From assembly GCA_030068075.1 (NCBI GenBank), contig CM057829.1, positions 87,163,889-87,227,888 on the forward strand: a stretch of DNA of 64,000 nt, in the 5' to 3' direction. Below are positions 1 through 11,345 of the stretch, piece by piece. The DNA comes from Paguma larvata. Its lineage: Eukaryota; Chordata; Mammalia; Carnivora; Viverridae. The notes beneath the pieces are model-generated. The model saw only the letters and a program-made list of their open reading frames with translations. It did no database searches and was not told the DNA's origin. The position numbers and the translations under genes are program-made. Numbering within the stretch: position 1 is the first letter of the stretch; each line of letters opens with the position of its first letter.

Positions 1-599
1 CAAGTTCTTCTCTGATCTCTTTGTTCACTAACTGAAAACCTACCTGGTTTGAGTTTAGGTTTGTAAGAATGATAATCCCCCGGGAAGAATACACAACCTA
101 GGAATTTTTCAGATTCTGTGATCTGAAGTTTACTACTTATAGAGGTATTTTTTTACCCAAGTTTGGATAAAATCCCATCGATCTTGTTTTATTGTCATTG
201 TTTTTACAATTTTTTGTTTCTCTTTTCATTAAAAAAATTAAAGGTATTCATTTGAGGGAAAAGTACCAGCTCTTTCCAAATTAAGCTTCTTTGTGCTATA
301 GCCAGAGGAGCGCACAATCCAAACAACATCAAAAAGATGTTCGGCCAATTCCCATCTCGTCTCCTCAGCCCATTTCTTCCTCGTGATTTCTCGGGGAGTT
401 TCAGACCATTTGCCCTTCTTTGGCGCACAATCAACTGGAATGAGTCGCGATGAAGTAAGGCCTCACGTTGACACAAACTTGACCAAGCAAAAATATATTT
501 GGAAAGGGATATTATAAGTCTCTTTTGGAACAAAAGCCTTCTTTATTTATAAAATTCTCTTATTGAAATAATATGCCTTCAGTGTGCCCTGCAAAGCAC
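1..599. other. Unassigned AT-rich sequence, no gene seen
   Basis: I see no transposon signature, splice-flanked frame or RNA gene here. The 109-codon antisense frame at 204-533 is of low complexity, has no recognisable domain and no splice context. The stretch is ordinary unique-looking intergenic or intronic DNA. Confidence 0.5.
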
Positions 600-1008
600 A
601 ACAGAAATGCCAAGGACACCGTGAAGCCTTTTCCTCTCCACCCAGGCAGAATGAATTGGTCTTGCACCAGGATCCTCACAACGGGGTTCTTGTACCTCTT
701 GCCACTCACTCCATTCTGCCTTGATCTAGAATTGATGGTTCACATGTCCGGCTCCTGCCCTGAGCCATAAACTCCTCCAGGGCAGATTCGTCCATTAGCG
801 TTTACCTCCTACTCAGCTGCTGGGGCAATCCCAGCCCCCTCCACAGACCTCTCACCCGTGTATTCTGTTTCTCTGTCTTCTACTAGGTTGAGATTTTTGA
901 AGGAAGGCAGGGGATACATTTTATTTTACTCATCAGTTGGTTCCTCGGCCTCCTATCACCCCAAGGACAGAGTAAATGTTTGCTGAATGAATGAGCGAAT
1001 GATTAAAT
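600..1008 (+). mobile_element. L2 LINE 3' fragment
   Basis: The end (about 965-1005) has the typical L2 terminus: AAATGTTTGCTGAATGAATG followed by further GAATGA units. Upstream is the pyrimidine-rich L2 3' region, with a decayed 'TCTTCTACTAGGTTGAGA' version of the usual 'activation of clotting-like' block that reads 'ctagactgtaagctcc' in L2. The left border is uncertain because the copy is very diverged. Confidence 0.5.
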
Positions 1009-3593
1009 AATTTCTACCAACTTTTCCCAAAACCTCAAAGGGTGCCCCGTAGCGTTAGTATGTCCTATGTCCCCATCCCAAGCCCAAGATGTAAGCAAGC
1101 AGCTGAACAAAAGAGGGGGAGACTAGAGGCTTTCATCACAAACATGTTGTTCATCTATTGCTTCTCGTTCAGTGGTGCTCAGAAAACTCACAAGAGGTTT
1201 AACTTGGGGGTGCGTCCCCTAAAACACCCTGATGCAAGAGCCCCACAAAGAGAGTATCCTAGCACCTTGTCAGGCACGCCCTCTCTGGGAGAGCTCTCTC
1301 AGGTCTGTGTTCGCTAACTTTCTGTCTCTGAAATGACCAAGTCAGGCAGCCTTCAACATAACTGTTCCTTCATTTGGGAAGGCAATGCCCTTGGATAGAG
1401 CTGCTTCTTCAGCAGGGGCTTCTGCCGTCGTATGGACCCTGGCCCCAGAGCTGACCTTCGATCCTTGCTTACCACCTCCACCCTGGCTGAGTGCGCTACA
1501 TAATGCCAGGCCTCTTGCCTTCTCTGTAGGCGGAAGTCACTCCCTCTTCCACCCTGCTCTGCTCTGTGGCAGTAACACATGCTTAAGAATAAAATCAGCT
1601 GTGTTGTTCTGCGGTAGGAAATTCAAGAGTCATTTTCTAAAGGATGCAGAAAGACGGCGGACCGGAACTGTGTGAGTCTGCAAAGCCGTCGCCTCATTTC
1701 ATGGTTGTAGCAGCATTCAGAGGAAGCCAAGCCAGCTATATAACCTCCCAGCTGAAGAGACCAGGTAGCAGAGAGTTAAAACACTTGCTCATTGGTTTTC
1801 CCAGATCCTATTTTAATTTGCTCCCTCTTTTTGGACAGCTCTGTGAAGGCAGTCTGGTTCGCTGCCTCGCCATACTAATGAGACTCATCCATCTGCCTCT
1901 GTCATTGCCAGGCTCTCCTTTCTGCTGGAAGTCAGAGATGAACGCTCAGGACAGGTCCTTTCTAGGCTGCAGTACTTAATCATTTCTAAACACGCTAGAT
2001 GGCCTCAGGCAGTGAAGGCAACAAGCATTTAACCCAGGCTTGGCAGCTCCAGCTTCCCACACTCTGCCTGTGAGCTCTGATAATGAAAAGTTGCTGCGCT
2101 TTTACTCTCCACTTAACCAGACGCTCTTTGCTTCTTGGGGCGAAAGGTTAAATAGATATAAGAACCCATGCTAGTTTTGAAGGCTTTTATTAGCAGTCCT
2201 TATAGTAGTGGGAGAAGAGGATGCTGTTGTTCCTGATCCATTTGTCCCTTGGGATTCATATTTAGGCGTGTGTCCTTGCTTTTGACTACGAGAACGATGG
2301 ATTTACCCACCGTGCTTTTGTTGTTGTTTTGCCGCACAAGAGTTAACACAGGCAGGTTGGAGCGCTGCCATCGGACTATTTAACATTCAGTTTTTATGGA
2401 AAGAACGGACCGAGAGGACCCTGGTATCCACACTGCTTAAACTGTGGCAGCACCTTTATTAACAATGTAGATAAAACATTTTTTTTTCCACAGTGGCTAG
2501 GGTCTCTGATTTATTTTTCCACTCCATCTACTGCTCCATATGTCTGTGGAATCTGCCTTTTTCCCAGAGCTCATGTTAGTATAAAGCAATTGTCTGGGAT
2601 GTGTAAGAATTAAGTATCCCATCATTCAGGCTAGACATGCAATTAGAAGAGTTGCACTAATTTCCACTGCTGAGACCCTGTCACTTTAATTTATACTTAC
2701 TTTCCTGCGTTTAGGCCTTCTCTGGTTGGAGGCCAAGGATTTTATATAGTTTCAGTCAACGGTGCTTTGATGTAGGAACAAGAGTATGTATAAAGTTTGG
2801 GAAAAAAGAACTGGGGGTTTACCTAGAACTGGCTGGAAGAAACAAAATCCTTGTATAAAGAAACATACGTTCCCTGGGATTCTACCACGCTAGCAGAGTA
2901 GTGGGGAAGGGGGTTTTAAATCCAGAGAAGTTAACTGAATTATAATATCCATACACTAGCATTTTTTATGATCTTTTTCCTCTGGTATTATTTATAAAAT
3001 GTAAGTTTCTTTTTTTTTTACTGATCAGTATGTAAAAGATTACTACTTACCTGATAGCTTAAACTATCATTTTTAAAGGGCTGAAATTCAATTGCTGAGG
3101 TGTTTTGGTCTATACAGCTGTGACCAGATTGTCCAACTACTTTTATGGCCACCGTCAAAATCCCTTTATGTAAGTTTCAGACAAGCATAACTCAAAAATG
3201 CACAGAATGTTCCCCTGAGTAGGTATAAGATATCTCACCCTAAACATTTCCCTATAAAGACATGTTAAATTCTGTGTGGGGCAATTATCAGGCTTTCTTG
3301 TGTCTTTCATGCTTTAAACCAGTTCCTGAAAAATGAAAACTCCCAGAGCCCAAGCTAATTTCACCCTCAGCATAGGACAGTAGAATTCAACTTCAAACTT
3401 CTAAAATCAGGTAACCAAGAAGGCTAAACTTTCATGATTTTGAAATAAAACATGAAAACATTCAGTTATAAAGCAGTTTTGCATTCAGAACATTAGAAAA
3501 TTTTTGCAGGTGGTTGCTTCCCCCAACTTAGTTTCGTTTTTTTGTTTTTTGGGTTTTTGTTGTTGTTATTGTTGTTTTGACTTGTTGTGTCTT
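1009..3593. other. Unique-looking interval without recognised repeats
   Basis: About 2.6 kb in which no SINE, LINE or LTR could be recognised. Several stretches (about 2030-2170, 2330-2480 and 2620-2720) have the balanced, motif-rich look of conserved non-coding DNA, for example GATAATGAAAAG, GTTAAATAGATATAAG and CACTTTAATTTATACTTAC. No frame has coding character: the 111-codon frame at 1644-1979 has no domain and no splice signals. Confidence 0.35.
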
Positions 3594-3793
3594 GTTTTTT
3601 TTTTAAAGAGAGCACACATAAGAGTGGGGGAAAGGGGAAGAGAGAGAGAGAGAGAGAGGGAGGGAGAATCTCAAGCAGGCTCCACACTCAGCACAGAGCC
3701 TGACACAGGGCTCGATCCCATGACCCTAGGATCATGACCTCGGCTGAAATCAAGAGTCAGTCATTCAACCAACTGAGTTACTCAGGCACCCCT
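3594..3793 (-). mobile_element. Felid CAN SINE (tRNA-Lys derived), antisense
   Basis: Read on the minus strand, the head is AGGGGTGCCTGAGTAACTCAG (split here as GGGGTGCCTG, then AGTAACTCAG). It is followed by a diverged GGATCGAGCCC B box, the GGCTCTGTG block and a purine (GA)n run at 3638-3661 that corresponds to the SINE's (TC)n stretch. The A-tail lies to the left as a T run. Many substitutions and a mutated A box suggest an old copy. No clear target duplication was found. Confidence 0.85.
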
Positions 3794-5584
3794 CCTCCAA
3801 CATTGTATTAAATAATTAAAATACATACATATCTTGATGTTTGGAATGAAGTCGCTCTCAGGTTGAAAAGCTAGACCCCAGGTCACTCTCTGGCTCACAT
3901 GATTGGATTCCATGAACTTCAACGTAATTTCCACCTCTGAGAATTTAATATCTGCCTCCCTCAACTTCTAGGCCTCCCTCTTTCTCTCTAATACAGTGAG
4001 TAACAATAGCGATTCCAGCAGATTTGGGTCAAAATAAATCCAGATTAATCATTTGTTCTGTATCTTTCAGAGAACTCTAACCACTTTATAAGCCACGTAT
4101 TCATGCTAATAAATGAGTCTTCCAGATATTTATAGGCTGATAAGCATAAGAAAATATTTAGATTTTACATAGTAATGGAGTAAGACTTAGGGACCCTGAC
4201 CAGCAACACACATATTGAGTAGAAAATCTCTATATAAACTTCACTTCAGACTCTTAAAGTCTGGTCTTGCCTAAAGGGCCAAGAGTCCATTGATGTTTAG
4301 GACAGAGGAAGTAACCAGAAAAACCTAACAATGTGTCTAAAGAACATAAAATAAAAGACATATCAAAGGTTTTTAAAGCATCTGCAAAGAAACGTTTTAG
4401 AATATTTTATTGGTTTTTGCTACTCAATCATACTAATTATGATTGTTTTAATGTTTTAAATTAATTTTATATATGATATCAACTTCAGAATTACTATGTA
4501 TGTATGTGTGTCATTGTGTGTGTCATGAACATTGCAAGTATATTAGGTATCTGTAAGCACAGATTTCTACTGTAAAAAAAAAACAGAAAACACACATCCA
4601 GAAACATAATTACTGAAGTTTTATCAATTCATGATTTTTCTTGGAATATCTGTAATTATGTGATAATATCCTAAGAGTGGGCAGTGCTGGATTAAGATCG
4701 GTTAAATTGGTTAACAAAAAATCTTTACCTATGCTCCAATAATCACAGTTATGGATAAATGTTTCCTCAAAAGCAACATTTACTTAAGATGTCTTAAGCA
4801 GAAGACATACAATATTGGTTGGGAGTAACCATCATCAAAGATGAAACAAGAAATCAGAAATCCAGATGCTGTTATTTTTAGTAGTACCTTATGTAAATTA
4901 TTTTAGAAGTAAAATACACTGAAAACGTAGGACATAAATGACACAAAAAAGAATTACTTCTAAGGAGGAAGTTATTCAAAGTTTTCCTATAAGGCAAATG
5001 CAGCTCTTAAAAATCAATGGACTAATTAAAAATGCGAAAATATGGTAGCAAAAGGAAATAAAAAGAGTGGATGTGGAAAATATTAGACATCCCTGAATAA
5101 CCTTAGAATCAATAAAGCGCCTCAAAAATTAAAGAGAAGAAAAAAAATATTCTCTTGGATCTCAACAAGAAGTCTTTTTTCATTTTGAAAGAACATGTAA
5201 GCCTGCATCTCTATCTTTTCTTGGTTATTTTGAGTACTGTTTGCCTTTGCCTCCAACTTGGCTCTTATGATCATTAGATAAACAGATTTTGTGTACTTAA
5301 ACATGCCATTACCATTCTCGATTCCTCAGTCACGAGGCTGAGTTACAGGGCCCATCGTTTTATAACGAAGTCCTTCAGGTGCTTCCAATAATTAAACCTA
5401 AGGGGGCCTGGGTCTTACCTCATTCAGTATCAGCAATCTGAGGGAGAGGGTATGTGGATAACACATTTGCCCCTTTGTATCTGCAGTCACCAACATGAAT
5501 AGATTAGCCTTTCTCTACTCTCTACCTGGGAATTCTCTAACATGAAAATCCACCTTGGCCCTATGCCAGAGGGGCTGAAAGGAA
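3794..5584. other. Unassigned AT-rich sequence
   Basis: No repeat family or gene recognised. Local features are a (TATG)/(TG) patch at 4496-4530 and an A9 run near 4575. Frames are short and stop-rich. Confidence 0.45.
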
Positions 5585-5720
5585 TGGTGAGAAGTCATCT
5601 AGACAGTCAGTCAGTCAGCCAGTCAGTTAACAAATGTTTATAGCGTCACAGGGTACACAGCTTGGTACTAAGCAGAAGTCTATCTTCCTGCCTTGAGGCA
5701 GGTTTGCACATCCAGTATGG
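5585..5720 (-). mobile_element. Possible L2 3' terminal fragment with (CAGT)n patch
   Basis: AGTTAACAAATGTTTATAGC, then a decayed 'gtgccaggcactg..ctaag' segment and CTGCCTTGAGGCAGG, follow the antisense order of an L2 3' end (CAACAAATATTTATTGAGC ... CCTGCCCTCATGGAG). It is preceded by five near-perfect CAGT units at about 5604-5628. The fragment is short and diverged, so the assignment is tentative. Confidence 0.35.
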
Positions 5721-5826
5721 CAGACACAGAAGGTTCGATTGGCACCGTCTTCTGATTTTACTTATTCAATAGCTTGTTAGTGTCTAATGGACTAAACAAA
5801 CGTCTCAGCGCCATATAACACAACTC

Positions 5827-5881
5827 TGTATGCAGTATGTATATATGTGTATCTATATGTTTGTATGTATAGATAGATACA
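5827..5881. repeat. Imperfect TATG/TATA/GATA simple repeat
   Basis: An interrupted array of GTAT, ATAT, TGTA and GATA units. No purity is maintained over more than about 12 bases, so it is probably a decayed microsatellite. Confidence 0.6.
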
Positions 5882-7404
5882 TAAAACTTGGCATCTCTTC
5901 CAGGAGATATGCCAAGATATATTCACAGCTTTATATACACATGTAATTCATGTCTTTCTGTGCATATGGCAGCCAGGGGAATATATCTAATCAGTAGAAC
6001 ATGTTTTATTCCAGATGTTTTTTATCATATTTTTCACTATCACTAATAAAAAATCACCATGGTTGTTCTACTTGGACAGTTTGATTGGTCTTTAATCCCA
6101 AATTTCATTTAAAGAAGGGCCACTGAGCATTTTATGTTCTCTAGAATGCAACAAAAATGTTGGCGTATCAGCCACTTGTGAGGCATTTTAGACAGAAAGT
6201 CCATCCTAACTTGAAGCGAGCTATAAACTAATCTGAGAGGCTTTATTTTTGATGATTTGCACATCTATCTTCTAGATTTACCCCTCAATATCACCTTTGC
6301 CTAGCTGTTCAATACTACATCTTCTCATGTCTTTCATATAAAGGCTCAAAGTCTTGTCCTGTCCAACTTACGAGCTCGTAGACTGAATTCCAGTCTTCCT
6401 GTTAATTCTCCTCCAGTGTGCTTTCCACTCAGTCTTAAAGTCATCACTATCATTCATACCCAATGATTGCATATATATGTCTCTCTTTCACCAATAGCCA
6501 TATGGTCCCCAAATTCTTCTACCAGTATCTCTGAAAGTTACACTGTCTACTAAGACCTACTTCCAAATGAAGGTTTCCCATCGTTGGATTTCTGATACTC
6601 TATCCTTATTCCTCATGACTTCTCCACTTTTATTCTTTTACCCAAGAACAGTCTGAACTTACCAGAAGAATTCACAATCTTTGACAAGTTCCTGGTTTAA
6701 AATCTTTCTTTGACTACTTCTTTCTACTTCAAAGCCATCTAACTTGCTCAGTTTCATTTCCAAAGCTCTCATACCAGTTAGACTGCTCTCCCTGGTCTCT
6801 TGGCCACAGCCTCATAAAAACATAGTCATTCTTTGCATTTCTGTTCACACTCACACATCACTCCTCCCATTCTGATTCTTCATGCAGACAATCTCACCAT
6901 TCAGGTAGGGAAAATGAGAGCTTTCATTTGTTTTAATTCTTCGTCTAACAATTCCTGTTCTCTAGTGACATTTGTTTTCTCTTTAAATGCTTTTTTAAAA
7001 TACAAAACAGAAATTAAAAGGGAGAACCAACCTCCTGGAGCTGACATTGGCAAAGAGGAAAAGTGTGGTAGATTGTCCATGCTCCTGGAAACATCTTGAA
7101 GATAGAAACAGTGCTGTAAGTTCTTGTTTTATTACTTAGGTTGAAACACAACTGCTCACAAATATTAAACTACCATGCCAATAATTAACTGAGAACTACG
7201 GTGAGCATAAATTGCTCTTCAAAGACTACTAAAAAATAATGATCCCTGCCTGTGAAGAAAGCAGTGTTTTTCTGATTCATGTTAGATAAGCCCGGCTATT
7301 TAGATATAATTCATACTGACTGAGAAAGGACAGAATGAGAACTGTTGCTAAAAAGAACCAACTGAAAACATGTAATTAGATACTGGATGTGACAACAGGA
7401 ACGA
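5882..7404. other. Unassigned; possible decayed L2-like LINE at 6290-6910
   Basis: The pyrimidine-rich strand at about 6290-6910 has the texture of an old L2 3' region: repeated CTTCT/CTCC words, and sequences such as CAAAGCTCTCATACCAG and CCTCATGACTTCTCC. No diagnostic L2 terminus is present. The remainder is plain AT-rich DNA with no gene evidence. Confidence 0.3.
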
Positions 7405-7576
7405 GCCCAGGCTAGTCAGGGGAAACTGAGTTTGAATTCTGCCTCCAATATTTACTACTTCTGTACTCTTGGTTGGACAAGTGACTCTAGCTTTGTCTCC
7501 CTAATCCCCGACCCTTCTATTTTGAAGAGACATAATAACCGAGTACTAAACGTTAATGTATTTAAAACATCCAGCA
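7405..7576 (+). mobile_element. MIR SINE, left part (split by L1)
   Basis: It reads like a MIR core: a 'gag...ctgagtttgaattctgcctcc' segment, then a decayed 'tgtgacctTGGACAAGTgactct' segment and a run into AAAACATCCAGCA. The MIR resumes after the L1 at 8216 with the expected continuation (CAAAGTACC...GCAAATAAGTGGTGA). The MIR was therefore in place before the L1 inserted. Confidence 0.6.
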
Positions 7577-8215
7577 GAATACAAATTGGTGCAGCCACTC
7601 TGGAGGAGAGTATGGAGGATGCTCAGAAAGTTAAAAATAGAACTACCCTATGATCCAGCAACTGCACTACTAGGTATTTACCCAAAAAATACAAAAATAT
7701 AGATTCAAAGGGATACACGCATCCTTATGTTTATAGCAGCGTTATCAACAAAAGGCAAACTATGGAGAGAGCCCAAAAGTCCATTGACTAATGAATGGAT
7801 AAGGCAGATGTGGTATATACATACAATAGAATATTACTCAGCCGTTAACAGGAATGAAATATTTCCATTTGCAACAAATGAGATGGAGCTAAGCAAAAAA
7901 TCAGTCAGAGAAAGACAAATATCACACGATTTCACTCCTATGTGGAATTTAAGACACAAAAACAGGTGAACATATGGGGGCAAGTAGAGGGAAACAAACC
8001 ATGAGAGACTCTTAAAGATAGAGAACCAACTGAGGGTTGATGGAGGGAGGGTGGTGGGGGTTGGGCTAGATGGGTGATGAGGACGAAGGAGGGCACTTGT
8101 GATGAGCACTGGGTATTGTATGCAATTGATGAATCGCTGAATTCTACTCCTGACACCAATATTGCACTGTATGTTAAGTAACTAGAATTTGAATACAAAT
8201 TTGGGGAAGAAAAAT
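7577..8215 (+). mobile_element. 5'-truncated LINE-1, 3' end only
   Basis: Contains the C-terminal end of L1 ORF2 followed by a 3' UTR (GAGAGACTCTTAAAGATAGAG, GGGCACTTGTGATGAGCACT, AATTTGGGGAAGAAAAATAA). It is flanked by a direct repeat TAAAACATCCAGCA (7563-7576 and 8215-8228) that can be extended with mismatches, which indicates target-primed insertion. Length is about 640 bp against about 6-7 kb for a full element, so it cannot mobilise itself. Divergence from the second L1 (44457-44873), mainly in the 3' UTR, suggests a different subfamily. Confidence 0.9.
7601..7969 (+). pseudogene. L1 ORF2 C-terminal remnant (broken)
   Basis: One frame gives the familiar end of the L1 endonuclease/reverse-transcriptase protein: a KLKIELPYDPATALLGIYP segment, then MFIAAL...KSPLTNEWI and MWYIHTIEYYSA. 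An in-frame TAG near 7700 separates the two halves, and nothing of the endonuclease or catalytic RT region is present. It is a relic with no function of its own. Confidence 0.85.
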
Positions 8216-8285
8216 AAAACATCCAGCAAAGTACCCGATCCAAGAAAAGCAGCAAATAAGTGGTGACTCTTAAAGAAAAGCAATG
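8216..8285 (+). mobile_element. MIR SINE, right part
   Basis: Continuation of the MIR interrupted at 7576. It runs from the duplicated AAAACATCCAGCA through AAGTACCCGATCC, then GCAAATAAGTGGTGA, which matches the 'agtgcctggcac...caataaatg' end of MIR in order. Confidence 0.55.
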
Positions 8286-8944
8286 ATGTTTGTATATCTA
8301 AGATAAATGACTTTTCCCTTTCTCTGACAGTTTATGAGTGAGGGAAGTTGGACTGAATGCATTTAAGCAGGAGAAGAAGTAGGAAAATACTTCTTTCAAA
8401 TTGTGGCAGCATCGTTGCCAATCCCATACTCCCAAGTGGAAGAATATTGTCTCCCTTATGGAGAGAAGCAAAGCAAAGGAGCTGGAGAAGCAACACAAAC
8501 CTCTTTCACTGATTGGTGGTGGAGGGCTGAAAATGAAGACCTTTTTAAAATTAATTTTAGCAATCCAAGTGGGGGTAACTGTATGCGGCCGAAACCAGGG
8601 TAAGTCAGTGCCAATGCTGGGAGAAAAGTGATCCGGCCCTAACCCCTAGCGCGCCTCAAATATAGTGCCATCAAAGTCTGAGAAACATTTTATCTCCAAG
8701 TTCGGATGAGATTAGTGATTTAAAAGGAAAATTCTATCCAGGCCTGCATATAAGAGGAGAGTAAAGATTCATCAGTAATGAAAAAGGTAATGATTAGGGA
8801 GAAAGATTTCAAACTTATCTAAGAGTTTACTTTAAAAGTTGACATTGAAGTTTTATTATTAAAGCTTCAATAAGTAAATGCTGCTGAAATTTCACCATTT
8901 TAAAACATGTGTATTTGGATAACAATGAATGGCCAATCCCATTT
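8286..8944. other. Unassigned sequence
   Basis: No repeat or gene recognised. Two overlapping plus-strand frames (8401-8631 and 8403-8603) have no domain and no splice context. The tract GGTGGTGGAGGGCTGAAAATG near 8515 is unremarkable. Confidence 0.4.
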
Positions 8945-9147
8945 AATATTTTTTTTAGCGATTTTTATTTTATTTTTAAGGAGATAGAGCTCGAGCGGAA
9001 AAGGGGCAGAGAGAGAGGGAGACACAGAATCCAAAGCAGACTCCAAGCTCTGAGCTGTCAGCACAGACTCCTACGAGGGGCTCGAACCCACCAACGCAAC
9101 CTGAGCTGAAGTCAGATGCTCAACTGACTGAGCCACCCTGGTGCCCC
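8945..9147 (-). mobile_element. Felid CAN SINE, antisense
   Basis: The minus strand reads GGGGCACCAGGGTGGCTCAG, an intact-looking TGGCTCAGTCAGTTGAGC A box, a mutated GGTTCGAGCCCC B box and the (TC)n and A-rich tail. Flanking TGGCCAATCC (8930-8939 and 9148-9157) is a 10-bp target duplication. Moderately diverged. Confidence 0.9.
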
Positions 9148-9228
9148 TGGCCAATCCTACTTTAATGCAGTGATCTTTGTTAGAAAGCTACATAAAATGC
9201 TGTATAAACACTCCATGTTTAGAAAAAG

Positions 9229-9700
9229 TTGTGAGGAGGCCAGATTACGCGTGACCCCAAAATATGGTGCTTTGGCATGTGGATTATTTTGAACTGAAAG
9301 CAATCAAGACCCAGAAGACTCAAGAAAAACTTTTATCTCTCTGAACTACCTAAAAGAATTTAGACAGTGGGTGTGACCCAGAAGAGAGCTATTAGCAGAG
9401 AAAACTCTTTATCTGAATGACATATCTGTATGGCAGGGCAAACATCTAATTACCAAACATCTGCTTTTCTCAATGTCCTGTGAATTACCCTCCTCTCTTT
9501 TGAAGCCTCGGCCCCTATCCCATTCCTTAGCTCAGGATGGCATATCAGCCTCAGTTGCCTGATTTGTCCTTGAGTCTCATATCCTAATGGGGCTCCTGTG
9601 CATACATAATTAAATTTTTTTTTCCTGTTAGTCTGTTTGATAGCAATTTACCAACCAAAAAATCTAGAAAAGTAAAGGGAAAAATTTTCCTTCCCAACAA
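9229..9700 (+). mobile_element. Solo LTR (ERV-type), copy A
   Basis: It aligns by eye with a second copy at 47660-48218. Shared blocks are GATTATTTTGAACTGAA, AGAAGAGAGCTAT, GGCCCCTATC, CTCAGGATGG, GAGTCTCAT, the ATTAAA polyadenylation signal (9609-9614) and a final AATCTAGAA...CCTTCCCAACA. No internal retroviral sequence (gag, pol, env) flanks it, so it is a solo LTR. The TATA region has decayed to CATATCAG. The family name is not certain. Confidence 0.6.
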
Positions 9701-10060
9701 TTGTATTCATACATCTAAGTCACGGTCTTCCTTTTTGTGTGTGAGGAAGCTGAACTTGAAAATTAAAGTGACGGAAGAAAAGCAATTGTAATAACCCTGA
9801 CTGATTACTTAAAACAAAAAAAGGGATGTCTGTTAAAACACTTGATATTTGAAGTTCATCCACTGGACATAAATAACTATTTAGCAACTATTTAACAGTT
9901 GCCCATATTGGCCCTCGTTACTGCTTTAGTCAGTCTCATTAGCTGTCGAATAGGATCTGTTGAAATTAACCACTGCATGTTTAGTTTCCCATTAAGATTC
10001 TGTTTCCCTATTTTAATATCCATAAACTTCGATGTGCTTCCACACAGGTTTGGCATAGGT
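9701..10060. other. Unassigned AT-rich sequence
   Basis: No recognised feature. It contains homopolymeric A stretches and the beginning of a chance 103-codon frame (9899-10210) that runs into an L1M-like repeat. Confidence 0.4.
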
Positions 10061-10450
10061 TTTGTACTCTGGTTTTACAGCACTAAATTGCATTTTTATG
10101 GTCCAATAATTTGTTTCTTTGTTTTTATTTTATGTTATGTCTACTTTTTATTAGAGACCATTTCAAATAACACAAAAAGAGGAATTAGTAAAACGAACCC
10201 ATGTTTCTAATGGGTACCCATTACCCCGCCTTAGGAATTACTGATTTATGGCTAATCTTGCCTCATCTATACTTTCACCTATATCCCCAACTTCCTTCAC
10301 CCTCAGATTATTTTGAAACAAATTGCAGGCAACATATGTGTTCATCTGAAAACATTTCAGTACCAATTTCCAAAAGAAAGGGGATCTTTTAAACATACTA
10401 TAATACCTACAACATATCTAGGAAATAAAAGTTCAACAGTTTCTTCCTAT
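10061..10450. mobile_element. Old L1M-type 3' UTR fragment
   Basis: Diagnostic word order of an old mammalian L1 3' region: GACCATTTCAAATAACACAA, CGAACCCATGT, TACCCATTACCCCGCCTTAG, TTATGGCTAATCTTGCCTCATCTATAC, TTATTTTGAAACAAATTGCAGGC, ACATTTCAGTACC and GGGGATCTTTTAAAC. Orientation relative to the full L1 is not claimed. Part of a chance frame lies within it. Confidence 0.65.
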
Positions 10451-11144
10451 TCTTTTCATAACCCCTACAGTGACTGGTACTGATCATTTCACATAGGCGA
10501 TGCCCTCTCTATGTCTGTACCCCTATTTTGAGCTTATTATTTCCCACGGCAGCGTATCTAGCAACTCTGCCCTCTATAATTTTCCTCCCCTGTTAACATC
10601 CACACAGGGAGTTCTGGAAAAATAACCACCTCATCTGTGCCTCTGTGAACCTATAACTGAGGAATTGAGCACAATAGAATACAGTCTCCCACCTCCCAGC
10701 TGATCCGGCCAGACCGTGTGGGCATACGGCCAGCCGAATGTCCTTAAATGTGTTCCCAGTTTGGAGTTTAGTCTCCCCAACTTAGGAAAAATCAATACTA
10801 GCTTCAAAGCATCAACTACAGCATTTGTAGGGGAGAAAAGTGCTTGGTAAATGATATAAACTGATTGATAATTCAGCGAGGTCGTTTAATATGCCACTAA
10901 AACTTACGCTCTGAAGGCAGGCAAACTTGCTTCCCAGTTCTTCCCTTATTAGTTACCATCTGCATGACCTCAGGAGGTCTGCTTGTAAATGGTTTTGGGG
11001 TGTGAGGGACCTTCATTTGTAGTATTTGCCCATTTCCTTCGAGTAAATGATCCCACCTTGTTCAATTTCAAGTGAGCGCCACGAAGTCCCTGAACCTGGG
11101 AGCCGAGAAAAGATAAGCACCACTGGCCCTCCCAAGCTACTATG
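10451..11144. other. Unassigned sequence
   Basis: No repeat or gene recognised. It contains an inverted pair of short words around CGGCCAGACCGTGTGGGCATACGGCCAG (10705-10732), which is unlikely to be meaningful. Confidence 0.4.
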
Positions 11145-11345
11145 AGCCAGCTCTAGCCACTCCTGGATCTTGGGTAAATCATACTAATTCTCTAATCCCT
11201 AGATTCATCAGTTTTAAATAGGAAAAATAGTAGTACTTGCTTCCTTGTGTTATTGAGAGAATTGAATGAAATACTGCATGCAAAGCTGTTATCCCAGTGC
11301 CTGGAACTTATAAGGCTTATTACACATTCAAACAATGTTAGTCTT
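11145..11345 (+). mobile_element. MIR SINE
   Basis: It follows the MIR order: CTAGCCACTCCTGGATCTTGG, GTAAATCATACTAATTCTCTAA, then TCATCAGTTTTAAATAGG, AAAATAGTAGTACTTGCTTCC, TTGAGAGAATTGAATGA, ATCCCAGTGCCTGG and a decayed tail. Confidence 0.75.

Noticed and set aside
5604..5628. CAGT repeat as a possible functional array
   Set aside because: Only five imperfect units; ordinary microsatellite seed.
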